Assembly (NCBI GenBank): GCA_016219225.1 | Contig: JACRBX010000282.1 | Span: forward strand, 1-32,443 | Length of the DNA: 32,443 bases | Source: Deltaproteobacteria bacterium | Lineage (GTDB): Bacteria; Desulfobacterota; RBG-13-43-22 | Direction: 5' to 3' | In this document: piece after piece, positions 1-7,568 of the stretch | How positions within the stretch are numbered: the first letter of the stretch is position 1 | How the letters are laid out: every line of letters starts with the position of its first letter | The notes under the pieces: generated by a model | Database searches by the model: none | What the model saw: only the letters and a program-made list of their open reading frames with translations | What the model was told of the DNA's origin: nothing | Made by a program: the position numbers and the translations under genes

Positions 1-120
1 GATTATTATGAGCAAAGATATAAAAATCGCCTTTATGAAAATCTAAAACGGAGAGCCAAGCAGTTAGGCTTCGAATTATCAATTATCAAAGAGCAACAAT
101 TAGTTATGCAAACTGTATAA
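1..120 (+). CDS. 3' end of an interrupted-by-window ORF, possibly a transposase C-terminus
   Basis: The first 39 codons read open from the window edge to a TAA at 118-120. The peptide is basic and contains YYEQRYKNRLYENLKRRAKQ followed by LGF. I associate this pattern of an aromatic/basic helix followed by an RRA-LGF turn with the extreme C-terminus of some transposases, but that is recollection rather than proof. The upstream part lies outside the window, so neither the family nor completeness can be judged. A palindromic intergenic repeat starts 37 bp after the stop. Confidence 0.45.
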   Translation, partial: DYYEQRYKNRLYENLKRRAKQLGFELSIIKEQQLVMQTV

Positions 121-156
121 GGTTAAGTTATTTGGAAGTCCAAAAGCGCCGATTTA

Positions 157-274
157 CGTCATTCCCGTGAAAACGGGTCCCGCCTTTGGCGGGATTAATT
201 AGTTACATATAGTCTGGATTCCCGTCTGCGCCCTCCGGGACGGAGTCCCCAACGGGACGGAGTCGGGAATGACG
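157..274. repeat. 118-bp palindromic intergenic repeat element
   Basis: The element is bounded by perfect 11-bp inverted repeats, CGTCATTCCCG at 157-167 and CGGGAATGACG at 264-274. Inside are two further hairpins (CCCGT-gaaa-ACGGG at 164-177 and CCCGCC-ttt-GGCGGG at about 180-194) and a direct repeat GGGACGGAGTC present twice between about 238 and 264. Elements with CGTCATTCCCG ends are common dispersed repeats in proteobacterial genomes. It lies between the stop of the edge ORF and the 3' end of the TraB-like gene, so it could act as a bidirectional transcript end, but no T-tract is seen. Confidence 0.75.
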
Positions 275-378
275 AGTTTTTACGAATCCATCAATTTTCA
301 TATTTCGTGGCGACCCTGCATTACTCTGAACTTTTCTATCTTATCAGTCTTTTTTAACAATTACTTTAGAAATTTTAT

Positions 379-2226
379 TTATCGAATATAATGATGGGCT
401 ACTTTGCGGAGATCCGGGCTTTCCAGGACATGAAAAAACCGGATCTTGGTCAGGAGTACCGGCGAAAACTGCCCCAGGGGGAGATAAATGACCTTCCGCC
501 CCTGGTTGTGGGCAAAGGTGTGGCAGAAGGATCGGGGCGGCCGGGCGGCGATATAGGCTACCAGCCGTTCTTCACTATAATCTATGCCGGCTAATAGCAG
601 CCGCTCGGCCTTGGAACGGGCCGTATGGAAAAAGCGGTCTTTCCAGATATCAACCATCCGGTAAGGGGGATAGCTTAAGACAAAACCGCCGTATTCACAG
701 CGGGAGATGCCCGGGCCGACGACCTCTTCCCCGGCGGGCGTGGCATAGAAAGCCATGTCCGATTCCTGATTGTGTTCCCCGAGCCAGGTCAATTTCCAGG
801 GGAAGCGCTCGGGATTTTCCGGCGCCGGTTCATCCTCCTTAAAAATAAAAACCACCGAGCCTATTTTGCCGCGCACCTGGACCTCTTCCCGGACATAAAT
901 TTTTTGTTCGACGACCTGCCGCAGGGTTTCCCGGATATCCAGACCGTCTAACAGGGAGGTGGTAAAAGGGACCACCCGGACCTGTTCCTGGGATAGAACG
1001 CCCCGGACCTTTTTCTTGACGTAGTCCCCTAAGCCCTCCACCCGGATATCCTCCGGGGGATAGGAACAGATATAAGCCCCGGTCCACTGCTTTTTGTATG
1101 CCTCTTTTTCTGCAGGGGAAGGGCGTTTCCTTAGAGGAATCGGCACCAGGCGTCGTCGAAAGGTCCGAAAACGGCGGTAAAATCGAATCTTTCTTTGATT
1201 CAGGCGCAGGTCTTCGGCAGTTACCTCGACCTCCGGTAAATCCTGGGCGGCCTCCTGAAAAGGATACTTGGAACCAATTTCCCAAACCTCATAAGCAAAA
1301 TTGTCATTGACGATTCCCCGTGAGGCCATCAAGAGCTGGTAAAAATCCGGGGTTAAACCCCCCTGAAGCAAGGCCATATTACGGGCAAATTTCCGGATCA
1401 AGGGAATTTGATTGCCCTCCACCTTTTCGCGGCTGTTTTTTAAGTGCTGTTCCTTGGCCCGGTTCAGCAGATCTTCCTGGATGACCAGACGGTTAAGCTG
1501 TAAAAAATGGGCCTCCGGGGAACCGGCCTGGGCCCGTTCTTCTTCATAGCGTCTTTGTATAAAAGGCGTTTCCGAAAGAATTTCCCGGCTGGACGATTCC
1601 TTCAGATACCCTACGATGACACCGGATCGTCGCTGCCTTCCCAGAGGCAATTCCGGCTCGGTATCCAATTGTTGATAAATTCCCGGCCAGTGGGCCAGGC
1701 CGCAAACCAGAAGGACTCGTTGATAGACCTTATTGAGCCCGAGGGCCTGATGGGCCATGGTCCGTTCCCTCAAGGAATCATCGGAAGCAGGGGATTCCTG
1801 CCCCCGTTCCTTTTGATAGGCCAGGCAATAGGCCGGATAGCCGATCCGGGTGACGGCATAGGGATCGGGCATGGGATCGGACCTCTGAGGATAACCTTCG
1901 GTGTCACGGTCGACAAAAAAAACCGGAAGATCGTTTTCCAATCCCAACCGGACGGCCTCGATGATTCCGTCAACCGGCTCGATGGGAAGATAGATATGGT
2001 TGCCTGATTTTTCCTGATAAAGGACTACGGAGAGAAAAGGGAGTCTCTTGACCGCGGCCAGGACCGGGGCCTCCAAAGTCGGGGGAAGCTCCACGGCCAC
2101 AGCCTCGGGCTTAAATTCCAGGAATTGACGATGGACCTCCAGGGCAAACTCCAGGCGGTTGTGCAGGATAGGCAGGAAGCGGATATTTTGATATTGGAAG
2201 GGTCTGTTTTCCATAAAAAGGATCAT
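379..2226 (-). CDS. TraB/TIKI-like N-terminal domain protein with large unknown C-terminus
   Basis: 615 residues. The first ~190 residues carry the three spaced signatures of the TraB/PrgY/TIKI (erythromycin-esterase-like) fold: a histidine early on (LHNRLEFA, H22), the strand-acid motif AVAVELPP (E46), and a late GLAHWPGIY (H179) matching the family's G-x-x-H motif. This family includes putative metalloproteases and pheromone-shutdown proteins; activity here is inference. The remaining ~420 residues, including an Arg-rich stretch near 345-365, are not recognised. No signal peptide or membrane segment is obvious, so it is probably cytoplasmic. The start is uncertain: ATG at 2226 has a GGAAGG 17 nt upstream, and a second in-frame ATG lies at 2214 (Met5) with no clear ribosome site. 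It is divergent from phoU. Confidence 0.7.
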   Translation of the reverse strand: MILFMENRPFQYQNIRFLPILHNRLEFALEVHRQFLEFKPEAVAVELPPTLEAPVLAAVKRLPFLSVVLYQEKSGNHIYLPIEPVDGIIEAVRLGLENDLPVFFVDRDTEGYPQRSDPMPDPYAVTRIGYPAYCLAYQKERGQESPASDDSLRERTMAHQALGLNKVYQRVLLVCGLAHWPGIYQQLDTEPELPLGRQRRSGVIVGYLKESSSREILSETPFIQRRYEEERAQAGSPEAHFLQLNRLVIQEDLLNRAKEQHLKNSREKVEGNQIPLIRKFARNMALLQGGLTPDFYQLLMASRGIVNDNFAYEVWEIGSKYPFQEAAQDLPEVEVTAEDLRLNQRKIRFYRRFRTFRRRLVPIPLRKRPSPAEKEAYKKQWTGAYICSYPPEDIRVEGLGDYVKKKVRGVLSQEQVRVVPFTTSLLDGLDIRETLRQVVEQKIYVREEVQVRGKIGSVVFIFKEDEPAPENPERFPWKLTWLGEHNQESDMAFYATPAGEEVVGPGISRCEYGGFVLSYPPYRMVDIWKDRFFHTARSKAERLLLAGIDYSEERLVAYIAARPPRSFCHTFAHNQGRKVIYLPLGQFSPVLLTKIRFFHVLESPDLRKVAHHYIR

Positions 2227-2258
2227 ATCATTATTTTGCCGATCCTTCCAAATTAAAC

Positions 2259-2287
2259 TTGTCAGGTGGTATCAAAACTGGGATAAT
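2259..2287 (+). promoter_or_regulatory. sigma-70-type promoter for phoU
   Basis: A -35 box TTGTCA at 2259-2264 and a -10 box GATAAT at 2282-2287 are separated by 17 bp, which is optimal for the housekeeping sigma factor. Transcription would begin near 2295, leaving a leader of about 80 nt before the phoU ATG. No inverted pho-box-like repeat was recognised. Confidence 0.55.
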
Positions 2288-2377
2288 AGTAACAATTTAG
2301 GTGTTTGAAAATAGTATCAGCGGCTATCGGCCAGAATCTTCGTCCTAAACCCGGCAACCGGAGGTTAAAAAAATACC

Positions 2378-3040
2378 ATGACCGTCTTTGAAGAAGAATT
2401 GAAGGACCTGAGGGTTAAAATCCTCAAAATGGGCTCCCTGGTGGAAGAGGCCATTGGTAAAGCGATACAGGCCCTGGTGGACCGGGACAGCGAACTGGCC
2501 AACAAGGTGATTGAAAGTGATGACCGGATCAACACCCTTGATGTGGAAATAGACGAAGAATGCATCCGGCTCATTGCCCTCCGGCAGCCCACGGCCGGGG
2601 ATTTGCGGTTCGTCACCATGGCCATGAAGATTACCACCGATCTGGAACGGATCGGTGATTATGCCGTCGATATCTGTGAACGGGCCTTGGAGCTCAACGA
2701 GGAACCACAACTCAAGCCCTATATCGATCTTCCCCGTATGGCCGATATCGCCCAGGGCATGGTCCATGATGCCCTGCAATCCTTTCTGGATCGGGATACC
2801 GCCCTGGCCTATGGAGTGGTCAACAGGGACGATGAGGTCGATCAGCTTACTGTGCAGATCTTCAATGAACTCCTTTTTTTCATGATCAAGGACAATACGA
2901 CCATCAGCCGGGCCATTAAGATTTCCTACATCTCCAAATATCTGGAACGGGTTGCCGACCACGCCACCAATATCGCCGAAATGGTGGTCTATATGACCGA
3001 GGGCCGCATGATCCGCCACACCCAACCTCCGGAAGCCTGA
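2378..3040 (+). CDS. phoU: PhoU phosphate signalling protein
   Basis: 220 residues, the normal length for PhoU, the cytoplasmic regulator that links the Pst phosphate transporter to the PhoR/PhoB two-component system and restrains phosphate uptake. Two PhoU helical-bundle repeats are visible: the first contains DLRFVTMAMKITTDLERIGD (residues ~76-95), the second KISYISKYLERVADHATNIA (~181-200). The paired ExxxD/LERxxDxxxxI signatures bind metal clusters in the family. A GGAGG at 2360-2364 lies 13 nt before the ATG. No pst or pho kinase genes are present in the window, so it is separated here from its usual operon, and its immediate neighbours are unrelated. Confidence 0.95.
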   Translation: MTVFEEELKDLRVKILKMGSLVEEAIGKAIQALVDRDSELANKVIESDDRINTLDVEIDEECIRLIALRQPTAGDLRFVTMAMKITTDLERIGDYAVDICERALELNEEPQLKPYIDLPRMADIAQGMVHDALQSFLDRDTALAYGVVNRDDEVDQLTVQIFNELLFFMIKDNTTISRAIKISYISKYLERVADHATNIAEMVVYMTEGRMIRHTQPPEA

Positions 3041-3042
3041 TC

Positions 3043-3074
3043 CCGTCATTAGACGGTTCCCCCTTTATTTTTTT
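3043..3074 (+). terminator. possible weak intrinsic terminator after phoU
   Basis: A short GC hairpin CCGTC-ATTA-GACGG (3043-3056) is followed after a C-rich spacer by a T-rich run at 3064-3074. The stem is only five pairs, so efficiency is doubtful. Its position, three bases after the phoU stop, supports the call. Confidence 0.35.
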
Positions 3075-3075
3075 C

Positions 3076-3115
3076 TTGACAAGGTTTTTCCTTCATTGTA
3101 AGTAAGTACTTACTT
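3076..3115 (+). promoter_or_regulatory. tetR promoter region with perfect 16-bp operator palindrome
   Basis: A consensus -35 TTGACA lies at 3076-3081. Starting 18 bp downstream, where a -10 box should sit, is a perfect palindrome AAGTAAGTACTTACTT (3100-3115). The -10 itself is poor (TAAGTA at 3099-3104). The TetR-family gene begins 41 bp after the palindrome. TetR proteins bind such palindromes as dimers, so autoregulation by blocking this promoter is the natural reading; control of the downstream acyl-CoA cluster is inferred. Confidence 0.65.
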
Positions 3116-3155
3116 TCAAATAGACCAACCCAAAGCAAAAAGAGGAGAGGCCGTC

Positions 3156-3758
3156 ATGTCCAGCCCGCCCCCCAAAACCCGGATGGGTTCCTCGGAGCGC
3201 CGTCAGCATTTAATCGATGTTTCCATCGAACTGTTTGCCCGGCGGTCCTATGCCACGGTGACCACCGCCCAGATCGCCGAAAAAGCCGGGGTTTCCGAGG
3301 CCATCATCTACCGTCATTTCAAAAGCAAAAAAGCCCTTTTTCTGGCCTGCTTCCAGGAAGGGATCGCCGACTATCTGATCGGGCGATATCGAAAACTCTG
3401 GGTCACATTAAAAGACGATCCCAGGGGTTATCTGAGGGCCGTGGGGCTGGAGTATTTTCGGTTTGTCGTCGAACGCCCCATGCAAGCCCGCTTCCTGGCC
3501 CTGACGCTGACGGCCTCCTACGACGCCGATATCTCTCGGGCCCTGCACGATTTTCTGGAGATCAATGTCAAAACCGTAGCCCAGGTCTGTAAGCGGATCT
3601 TCAAAGACAGCCCACCCTCCCCCCCCATCCATCCCCGCCGGGCGGCCTGGCTGTTTGTGGGACATTATTACACCATGGTGGTCCTGAAAGAACTTTTCCC
3701 AAAAGATGCCGGAGTCAAGACCGTCAAAGAGATGATCGATTTTTCTTTGCGTCCTTAA
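3156..3758 (+). CDS. TetR/AcrR family transcriptional regulator
   Basis: 200 residues. The N-terminal DNA-binding helix-turn-helix covers about residues 18-63, with the recognition region TTAQIAEKAGVSEAIIYRHF at 37-56, a textbook TetR signature. The C-terminal ~135 residues form the ligand-binding and dimerisation domain, whose sequence does not reveal the ligand. A GAGGAG-type ribosome site lies before the ATG. It is preceded by its own palindromic operator and followed by the SCP2-like gene and acyl-CoA metabolism genes on the same strand. By analogy with FadR- and PsrA-like TetR regulators of fatty acid oxidation, an acyl-CoA ligand is plausible but unproven. Confidence 0.9.
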   Translation: MSSPPPKTRMGSSERRQHLIDVSIELFARRSYATVTTAQIAEKAGVSEAIIYRHFKSKKALFLACFQEGIADYLIGRYRKLWVTLKDDPRGYLRAVGLEYFRFVVERPMQARFLALTLTASYDADISRALHDFLEINVKTVAQVCKRIFKDSPPSPPIHPRRAAWLFVGHYYTMVVLKELFPKDAGVKTVKEMIDFSLRP

Positions 3759-3820
3759 ATGGAAACGGTATCAGGTGATATGAAAAATTTTAATCTAAAC
3801 CATTCTCAAAGGAGGAAATG

Positions 3821-4216
3821 ATGGCTGTCTTTCAAAACACGGAACAGATGTATGACGTCCTGGGGACCCTGTTTAGAACCTTGGAGGCCGATCCCGGGTT
3901 CGGACCTAAATTCAAACAGGAAAACATCAATATCCACTTTATCATCAATGATCCCGAAGGCGAGATCTGGATCACCCCGAAAGAGGTCATCTGCGGTCCG
4001 GCCGATTTGACCGCCCAGGTCCAGATGACCCTCTCCGGCGACACCTGCCACCTTTTCTGGCAGAAAAAAATCAACCTGCCCATCGCCCTGGCCAAGGGAA
4101 AGATCAAGGCCAAAGGCTCCATGCCCAAGATCATGAAGCTGTTGCCCATGCTCAAACCGGCCTATGAAATGTATCCGGATTTGGCCCGGGGCAAAGGCAT
4201 ACCCTTAGATGTTTGA
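3821..4216 (+). CDS. SCP2-type sterol-carrier domain protein
   Basis: 131 residues forming a stand-alone SCP2 domain, a small lipid- or acyl-CoA-binding fold. The middle part (IHFIINDPEGEIWI and LSGDTCHLFWQKKINLPIAL) and the C-terminal GKIKAKGSMPKIMKLLPML match the family pattern in which the second half forms a lipid tunnel. Tandem ATGs occur at 3818 and 3821; the second is preferred because the GGAGG at 3811-3815 is only 2 nt from the first and 5 nt from the second. It stands directly behind the TetR gene and ahead of the Fe-S and acyl-CoA enzymes, suggesting it presents hydrophobic acyl substrates to them. Confidence 0.85.
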   Translation: MAVFQNTEQMYDVLGTLFRTLEADPGFGPKFKQENINIHFIINDPEGEIWITPKEVICGPADLTAQVQMTLSGDTCHLFWQKKINLPIALAKGKIKAKGSMPKIMKLLPMLKPAYEMYPDLARGKGIPLDV

Positions 4217-4272
4217 GTGAGAAAAGCTGAAAGTGGATAGGTGGAACTTGAAAAGCACAAAGGAGAAGATCT

Positions 4273-4944
4273 ATGGAACGAGCCCTTCAGCACTATGAAC
4301 AGGAGCGCCGGGCCGGGGCCTTGGAGGCCGCCCGTCTGCTCCTGGCCTCGGCTGTCACCTCCCCCAGGCTGGGCGGCGTGGGTGAGGTCGTCATCAACCT
4401 GATCCAGGACCCGGCCGAATTGGAAGACCTGGCCTTGACCATGGAGGACCTGGCCAAGGAAAATCAGGCCTGGTCCTTTTTCACCCGCGACGCCGCCATG
4501 CTGCGCAGCGCCGATGCCGTCCTGGTCATGAGTTCCATGCGCAGCCTGGATGATCCGGCCGATATTAATTGCGGCTACTGCGGCCTGGTGACCTGTGAGA
4601 ATTTCCGGGCCCGGGAGAAATTGCCCAATGAACCGGGGGTGGCCTTTACCGGTCCTCTCTGTTATCTTCGGGTCTGCAATGTGGCTTACGCCTTAGGGGG
4701 AGCAGCCTCCCTGGCCGAGCAATTGGGAGTCGATTACACCATCCTGTTTTCAGCCGCCCTGGCCGCCCGCCGAAACGGCCATACTCCTCGCCGTTCTGGT
4801 TTCAGCCTGGCCATCGCCATTTCGGTAACGGAAAAAAGTCCCTTCCGGGATATGCCGAAAAAATCAGGAGAAATCAATGAACGCACTATGCAGGACCGTA
4901 TCATCAACCGGCTGTGGCCCCAATTCCGGTCCATTTACAGTTAA
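4273..4944 (+). CDS. DUF2148 ferredoxin-like Fe-S protein (copy 1)
   Basis: 223 residues. The conserved cysteines C100-x2-C103-x4-C108 (NCGYCGLVTC) and a distant C130 (GPLC) make a likely [4Fe-4S] ligand set typical of DUF2148 proteins, which are found mostly in strict anaerobes and whose biochemical role is not established. The C-terminal half contains an Ala-rich helix (YALGGAASLAEQLGVD) and a strand-turn ending ISVTEKSPFRDMP. No membrane segment is seen. It is followed 17 bp later by a second DUF2148 gene. Position inside an acyl-CoA degradation cluster suggests electron transfer or an auxiliary redox role, which is inference. Confidence 0.85.
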   Translation: MERALQHYEQERRAGALEAARLLLASAVTSPRLGGVGEVVINLIQDPAELEDLALTMEDLAKENQAWSFFTRDAAMLRSADAVLVMSSMRSLDDPADINCGYCGLVTCENFRAREKLPNEPGVAFTGPLCYLRVCNVAYALGGAASLAEQLGVDYTILFSAALAARRNGHTPRRSGFSLAIAISVTEKSPFRDMPKKSGEINERTMQDRIINRLWPQFRSIYS

Positions 4945-4961
4945 AAAAGGAGGCGATTGTA

Positions 4962-5606
4962 ATGTCTATTAGAGAATTCGAAGAATTGAACCCCGCCGTC
5001 CTGGACCGGGTCATTGAGCAGATGGCCGTGGTGGCTAAAACCCGATTTCATTTCGGCAAGAATCAAACCAAACTGATCATCGTCGGTGATGAGGAATTAA
5101 ACGAAATGGGGGACTATTGCTGGTCCCTGGCCGACATGAGCCCGTTGGCCGCCCGGGACGGGCGGATGATCCGGGAACTGGTCAAGGAAGGTTGCCGCGT
5201 TCTGGTTATCGGAGAAAAGCGCCGCTCGGTTTTGAATTGGAATTGCGGGGCCTGCGGCTTTCGAACCTGCAAGGAACTCAACACGGCCGAAACCCAGGAA
5301 ACCTTGATCGGTCGGGGGCCCTGTTGCGTTTTTAAACTGATGGATATGAATCTGGCCGCCAATGCCGCTGCCGCGGTCGCCCATCGCCAGGGGATGCATT
5401 GCCGGGTTTTTACCACCCTGGGCATGTCGGCCTTGAGTCTGGAAATTATCAAGGACGTCGATATTTCGGTGGCCGTCTTGATCTCGGCAGCCGGGAAGAA
5501 TCCCTTCTTTGATCGTCATCAGTACTGGACCGATGAACATTGGGATGAGACCTTTAAAAAGGAATTCCCCACCTACGAGCGGGGCTTCATCGGGGCATTT
5601 GAATAA
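4962..5606 (+). CDS. DUF2148 ferredoxin-like Fe-S protein (copy 2)
   Basis: 214 residues from the ATG at 4962, chosen because GGAGG at 4949-4953 sits 8 nt upstream; an earlier in-frame start at 4914 would overlap the previous gene and lacks a site. It is a diverged paralogue of the preceding gene with the cysteine set C95-x2-C98-x4-C103 (NCGACGFRTC) and a C121-C122 pair (GPCC). The tail VDISVAVLISAAGKNPFFDR parallels the ISVTEKSPFRD segment of copy 1. Two non-identical copies in tandem suggest a heterodimeric Fe-S protein. Gap to the next gene is 111 bp and contains AGCGATC twice in tandem (5613-5626). Confidence 0.85.
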   Translation: MSIREFEELNPAVLDRVIEQMAVVAKTRFHFGKNQTKLIIVGDEELNEMGDYCWSLADMSPLAARDGRMIRELVKEGCRVLVIGEKRRSVLNWNCGACGFRTCKELNTAETQETLIGRGPCCVFKLMDMNLAANAAAAVAHRQGMHCRVFTTLGMSALSLEIIKDVDISVAVLISAAGKNPFFDRHQYWTDEHWDETFKKEFPTYERGFIGAFE

Positions 5607-5717
5607 AAAGGCAGCGATCAGCGATCAGTATTCAGCGGTCGGTAAAAACAATATTCATGCTTCCAGGAAACCTCAAAATCCTGAATTTGTCTCATTGATT
5701 AGAGAGAGGAAAGACTT

Positions 5718-7325
5718 ATGTCCAAAGCCCATCTGAATCCGGTCATCCCCGGACACTTATTGGAAATCAAGGCCGAAGATAATCCGGATAAGGAGGTCTT
5801 CATTTTTGAAAAAGGGGACCGTGGGGAGGATCGCCTGACGTATAAAGATCTTTATGTAAAATCCAATCGTTTTGCCGCCTATCTAAAATCCCTGGGAATC
5901 GGGAAAGGGGATACCTATGCCATCTTCTCCCGCAACCATCCGGAGTTTGTCTATAGTATGCTCGGCGGCACCTATTCAGGGGCTATTGCCGTTCCGATTG
6001 ATCCCCGCTCCAAAGGAGACAAACTGGTCCATTTCCTTAAAGACAGCCGGACCAAGTTGGTCATTACGACCGGGGATCTCCTGCCGGTCCTGGAAGAAAT
6101 CAGAAATCAGGTGCCCGAAGTGCGGGAAGTGGCCGTGGCCTGGCGGGAGGAGTTAGGGATCAGCCCTTTCGGGAATTACACCTCTTTAAGCCAAATCCTG
6201 GACCAGGCCTCACCCATTGTGGAAAATGAAATCTTTGATGTCAAACACCCCATGGAGATCATTTATACCAGCGGCACTACCGGCACCCCCAAGGGGGTGA
6301 TCATCAAGATGAACCGCACCGGTGCCATCCTGATCATGACCCGTCTCGTCTGGAAATATACCCCCAGGGATATCCTTTATACCGGGCTCTCCCTGACCCA
6401 TGGGAATGCCCAGGCCGTGACCATGATTCCGGCCCTGGCCCTGGGGATCAAGGCCGTGATCAGCCCGCGCTTTACCAAAAGCCGGATCTGGGCCATCTGC
6501 CGCAAATACGGCTGTACCACCTTTTCCTTATTGGGGGGCATGATGTCCGCCATTTACAACGAGCCGTCCAAGCCTGACGATGCCGACAATCCGGTTAAGA
6601 TGGTTGTTTCCGCCGGCACACCCCGGGCCATCTGGGAGGCCTTTGAGAGACGGTTCGACCTCAAGATCCTGGAGTGGTACGGGGCGGTTGAAGGCGGATT
6701 TGCCTACAAACCGATTGATCAAGGCCCCATCGGTTCCTTTGGTAAAACCCTGCCGGGGGTTATGGAACTGAAGGTAGTCGATGAACAGGGCGGTGAACTC
6801 GGCCCGAACCAGGTCGGAGAGCTCCTGGTCCGCATGATAAAAGGAAAAACCGAGGTCAATTATCTGGGTCTTAAAGAAGAGTCGGAGGAAAAGACCAGGG
6901 GCGGCTGGCTCCATACCGGGGATATGGTCCACAAAGATGAAAAAGGCTGGTATTTTTTCGATTATCGAAAAGGTACGGCCCTGCGCCGGGCCGGCGACTT
7001 TATCCAGCCCGACCTGGTGGAAAAGGTCATCGGCGAACATCCGGATGTTTCCGAGGTTTGTGTCTACGGGATTCCGGCCGCCTCCGGGTCCCCGGGAGAA
7101 TCGGACCTGGTGGCGGCCGTAAGCCCTTTTGAGGGACGAACCATAGATCCGACTGATATCTTTAAGGCCTGTTTTAAAGGTCTGGAGGCCAATGCCGTGC
7201 CTTCTTATCTGCAGGTGGTCGCGGATATTCCTAAAACCATATCCGAAAAGGCCATGGACCGGATTCTAAGGGAGGAATTCGATCCCCAAGCCCCGAACGT
7301 TTATCGGGTCGAGGATTATAAATAA
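5718..7325 (+). CDS. AMP-forming acyl-CoA ligase (ANL superfamily)
   Basis: 535 residues, full length for an ATP-dependent acyl-CoA synthetase that activates a carboxylic acid to its CoA thioester through an acyl-adenylate. Visible motifs are the P-loop-like A3 motif YTSGTTGTPKGV (183-194), the A5-like EWYGAVEGG (319-327), the A7 motif GWLHTGD (396-402) and the hinge/A8 region RRAGDFIQP (423-431). A Lys in the late PKTISEKAMDR segment is the expected adenylation lysine. The A8 wording resembles the CaiC-like and long-chain branch, but substrate cannot be told. GAGAGAGGA precedes the ATG. Cytoplasmic; the entry step of the pathway encoded downstream. Confidence 0.92.
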   Translation: MSKAHLNPVIPGHLLEIKAEDNPDKEVFIFEKGDRGEDRLTYKDLYVKSNRFAAYLKSLGIGKGDTYAIFSRNHPEFVYSMLGGTYSGAIAVPIDPRSKGDKLVHFLKDSRTKLVITTGDLLPVLEEIRNQVPEVREVAVAWREELGISPFGNYTSLSQILDQASPIVENEIFDVKHPMEIIYTSGTTGTPKGVIIKMNRTGAILIMTRLVWKYTPRDILYTGLSLTHGNAQAVTMIPALALGIKAVISPRFTKSRIWAICRKYGCTTFSLLGGMMSAIYNEPSKPDDADNPVKMVVSAGTPRAIWEAFERRFDLKILEWYGAVEGGFAYKPIDQGPIGSFGKTLPGVMELKVVDEQGGELGPNQVGELLVRMIKGKTEVNYLGLKEESEEKTRGGWLHTGDMVHKDEKGWYFFDYRKGTALRRAGDFIQPDLVEKVIGEHPDVSEVCVYGIPAASGSPGESDLVAAVSPFEGRTIDPTDIFKACFKGLEANAVPSYLQVVADIPKTISEKAMDRILREEFDPQAPNVYRVEDYK

Positions 7326-7332
7326 TAGAGGG

Positions 7333-7418
7333 GGCTATAGGCAATGGGCCAGAGGCAATAGGTAAAACGATTTTAAGGTTTTTCTTTGCCCATAGCACAT
7401 AGCCTATTGCCCATAGCC
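7333..7418. repeat. imperfect inverted repeat of CAATAGGC-type units
   Basis: The arms GGCTATAGGCAATGGG (7333-7348) and CCTATTGCCCATAGCC (7403-7418) are reverse complements at 14 of 16 positions. Between and inside them the short theme GGCAATAGG/CCCATAGC is repeated several times. The stretch lies in the 243-bp gap between the ligase and the dehydrogenase, and can fold into a long hairpin in the transcript. Confidence 0.6.
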
Positions 7419-7512
7419 ATTTTGCGGGAAACTCTATTATCGAACTAAACCCTCATGCCCCAGGGGGCACCAAGAAACATGAAAATGCGGATGATTTTTG
7501 CTAACTTCTCAT

Positions 7513-7544
7513 ACTTGAAACTTGGGACTTGAAACTTGAAACTT
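7513..7544 (+). repeat. 7-bp tandem repeat (ACTTGAA)
   Basis: Four complete units ACTTGAA, ACTTGGG, ACTTGAA, ACTTGAA and a partial ACTT stand head to tail, ending in a T-run just before the ribosome site of the acyl-CoA dehydrogenase gene. Slippage could change copy number close to the translation start. Confidence 0.8.
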
Positions 7545-7568
7545 TTTTTCTGTTAAAGGAGAGAACTC

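Noticed and set aside
2345-3049. 234-codon minus-strand frame opposite phoU
   Set aside because: It is an antisense shadow of an unmistakable PhoU gene and has low-complexity, non-family sequence.
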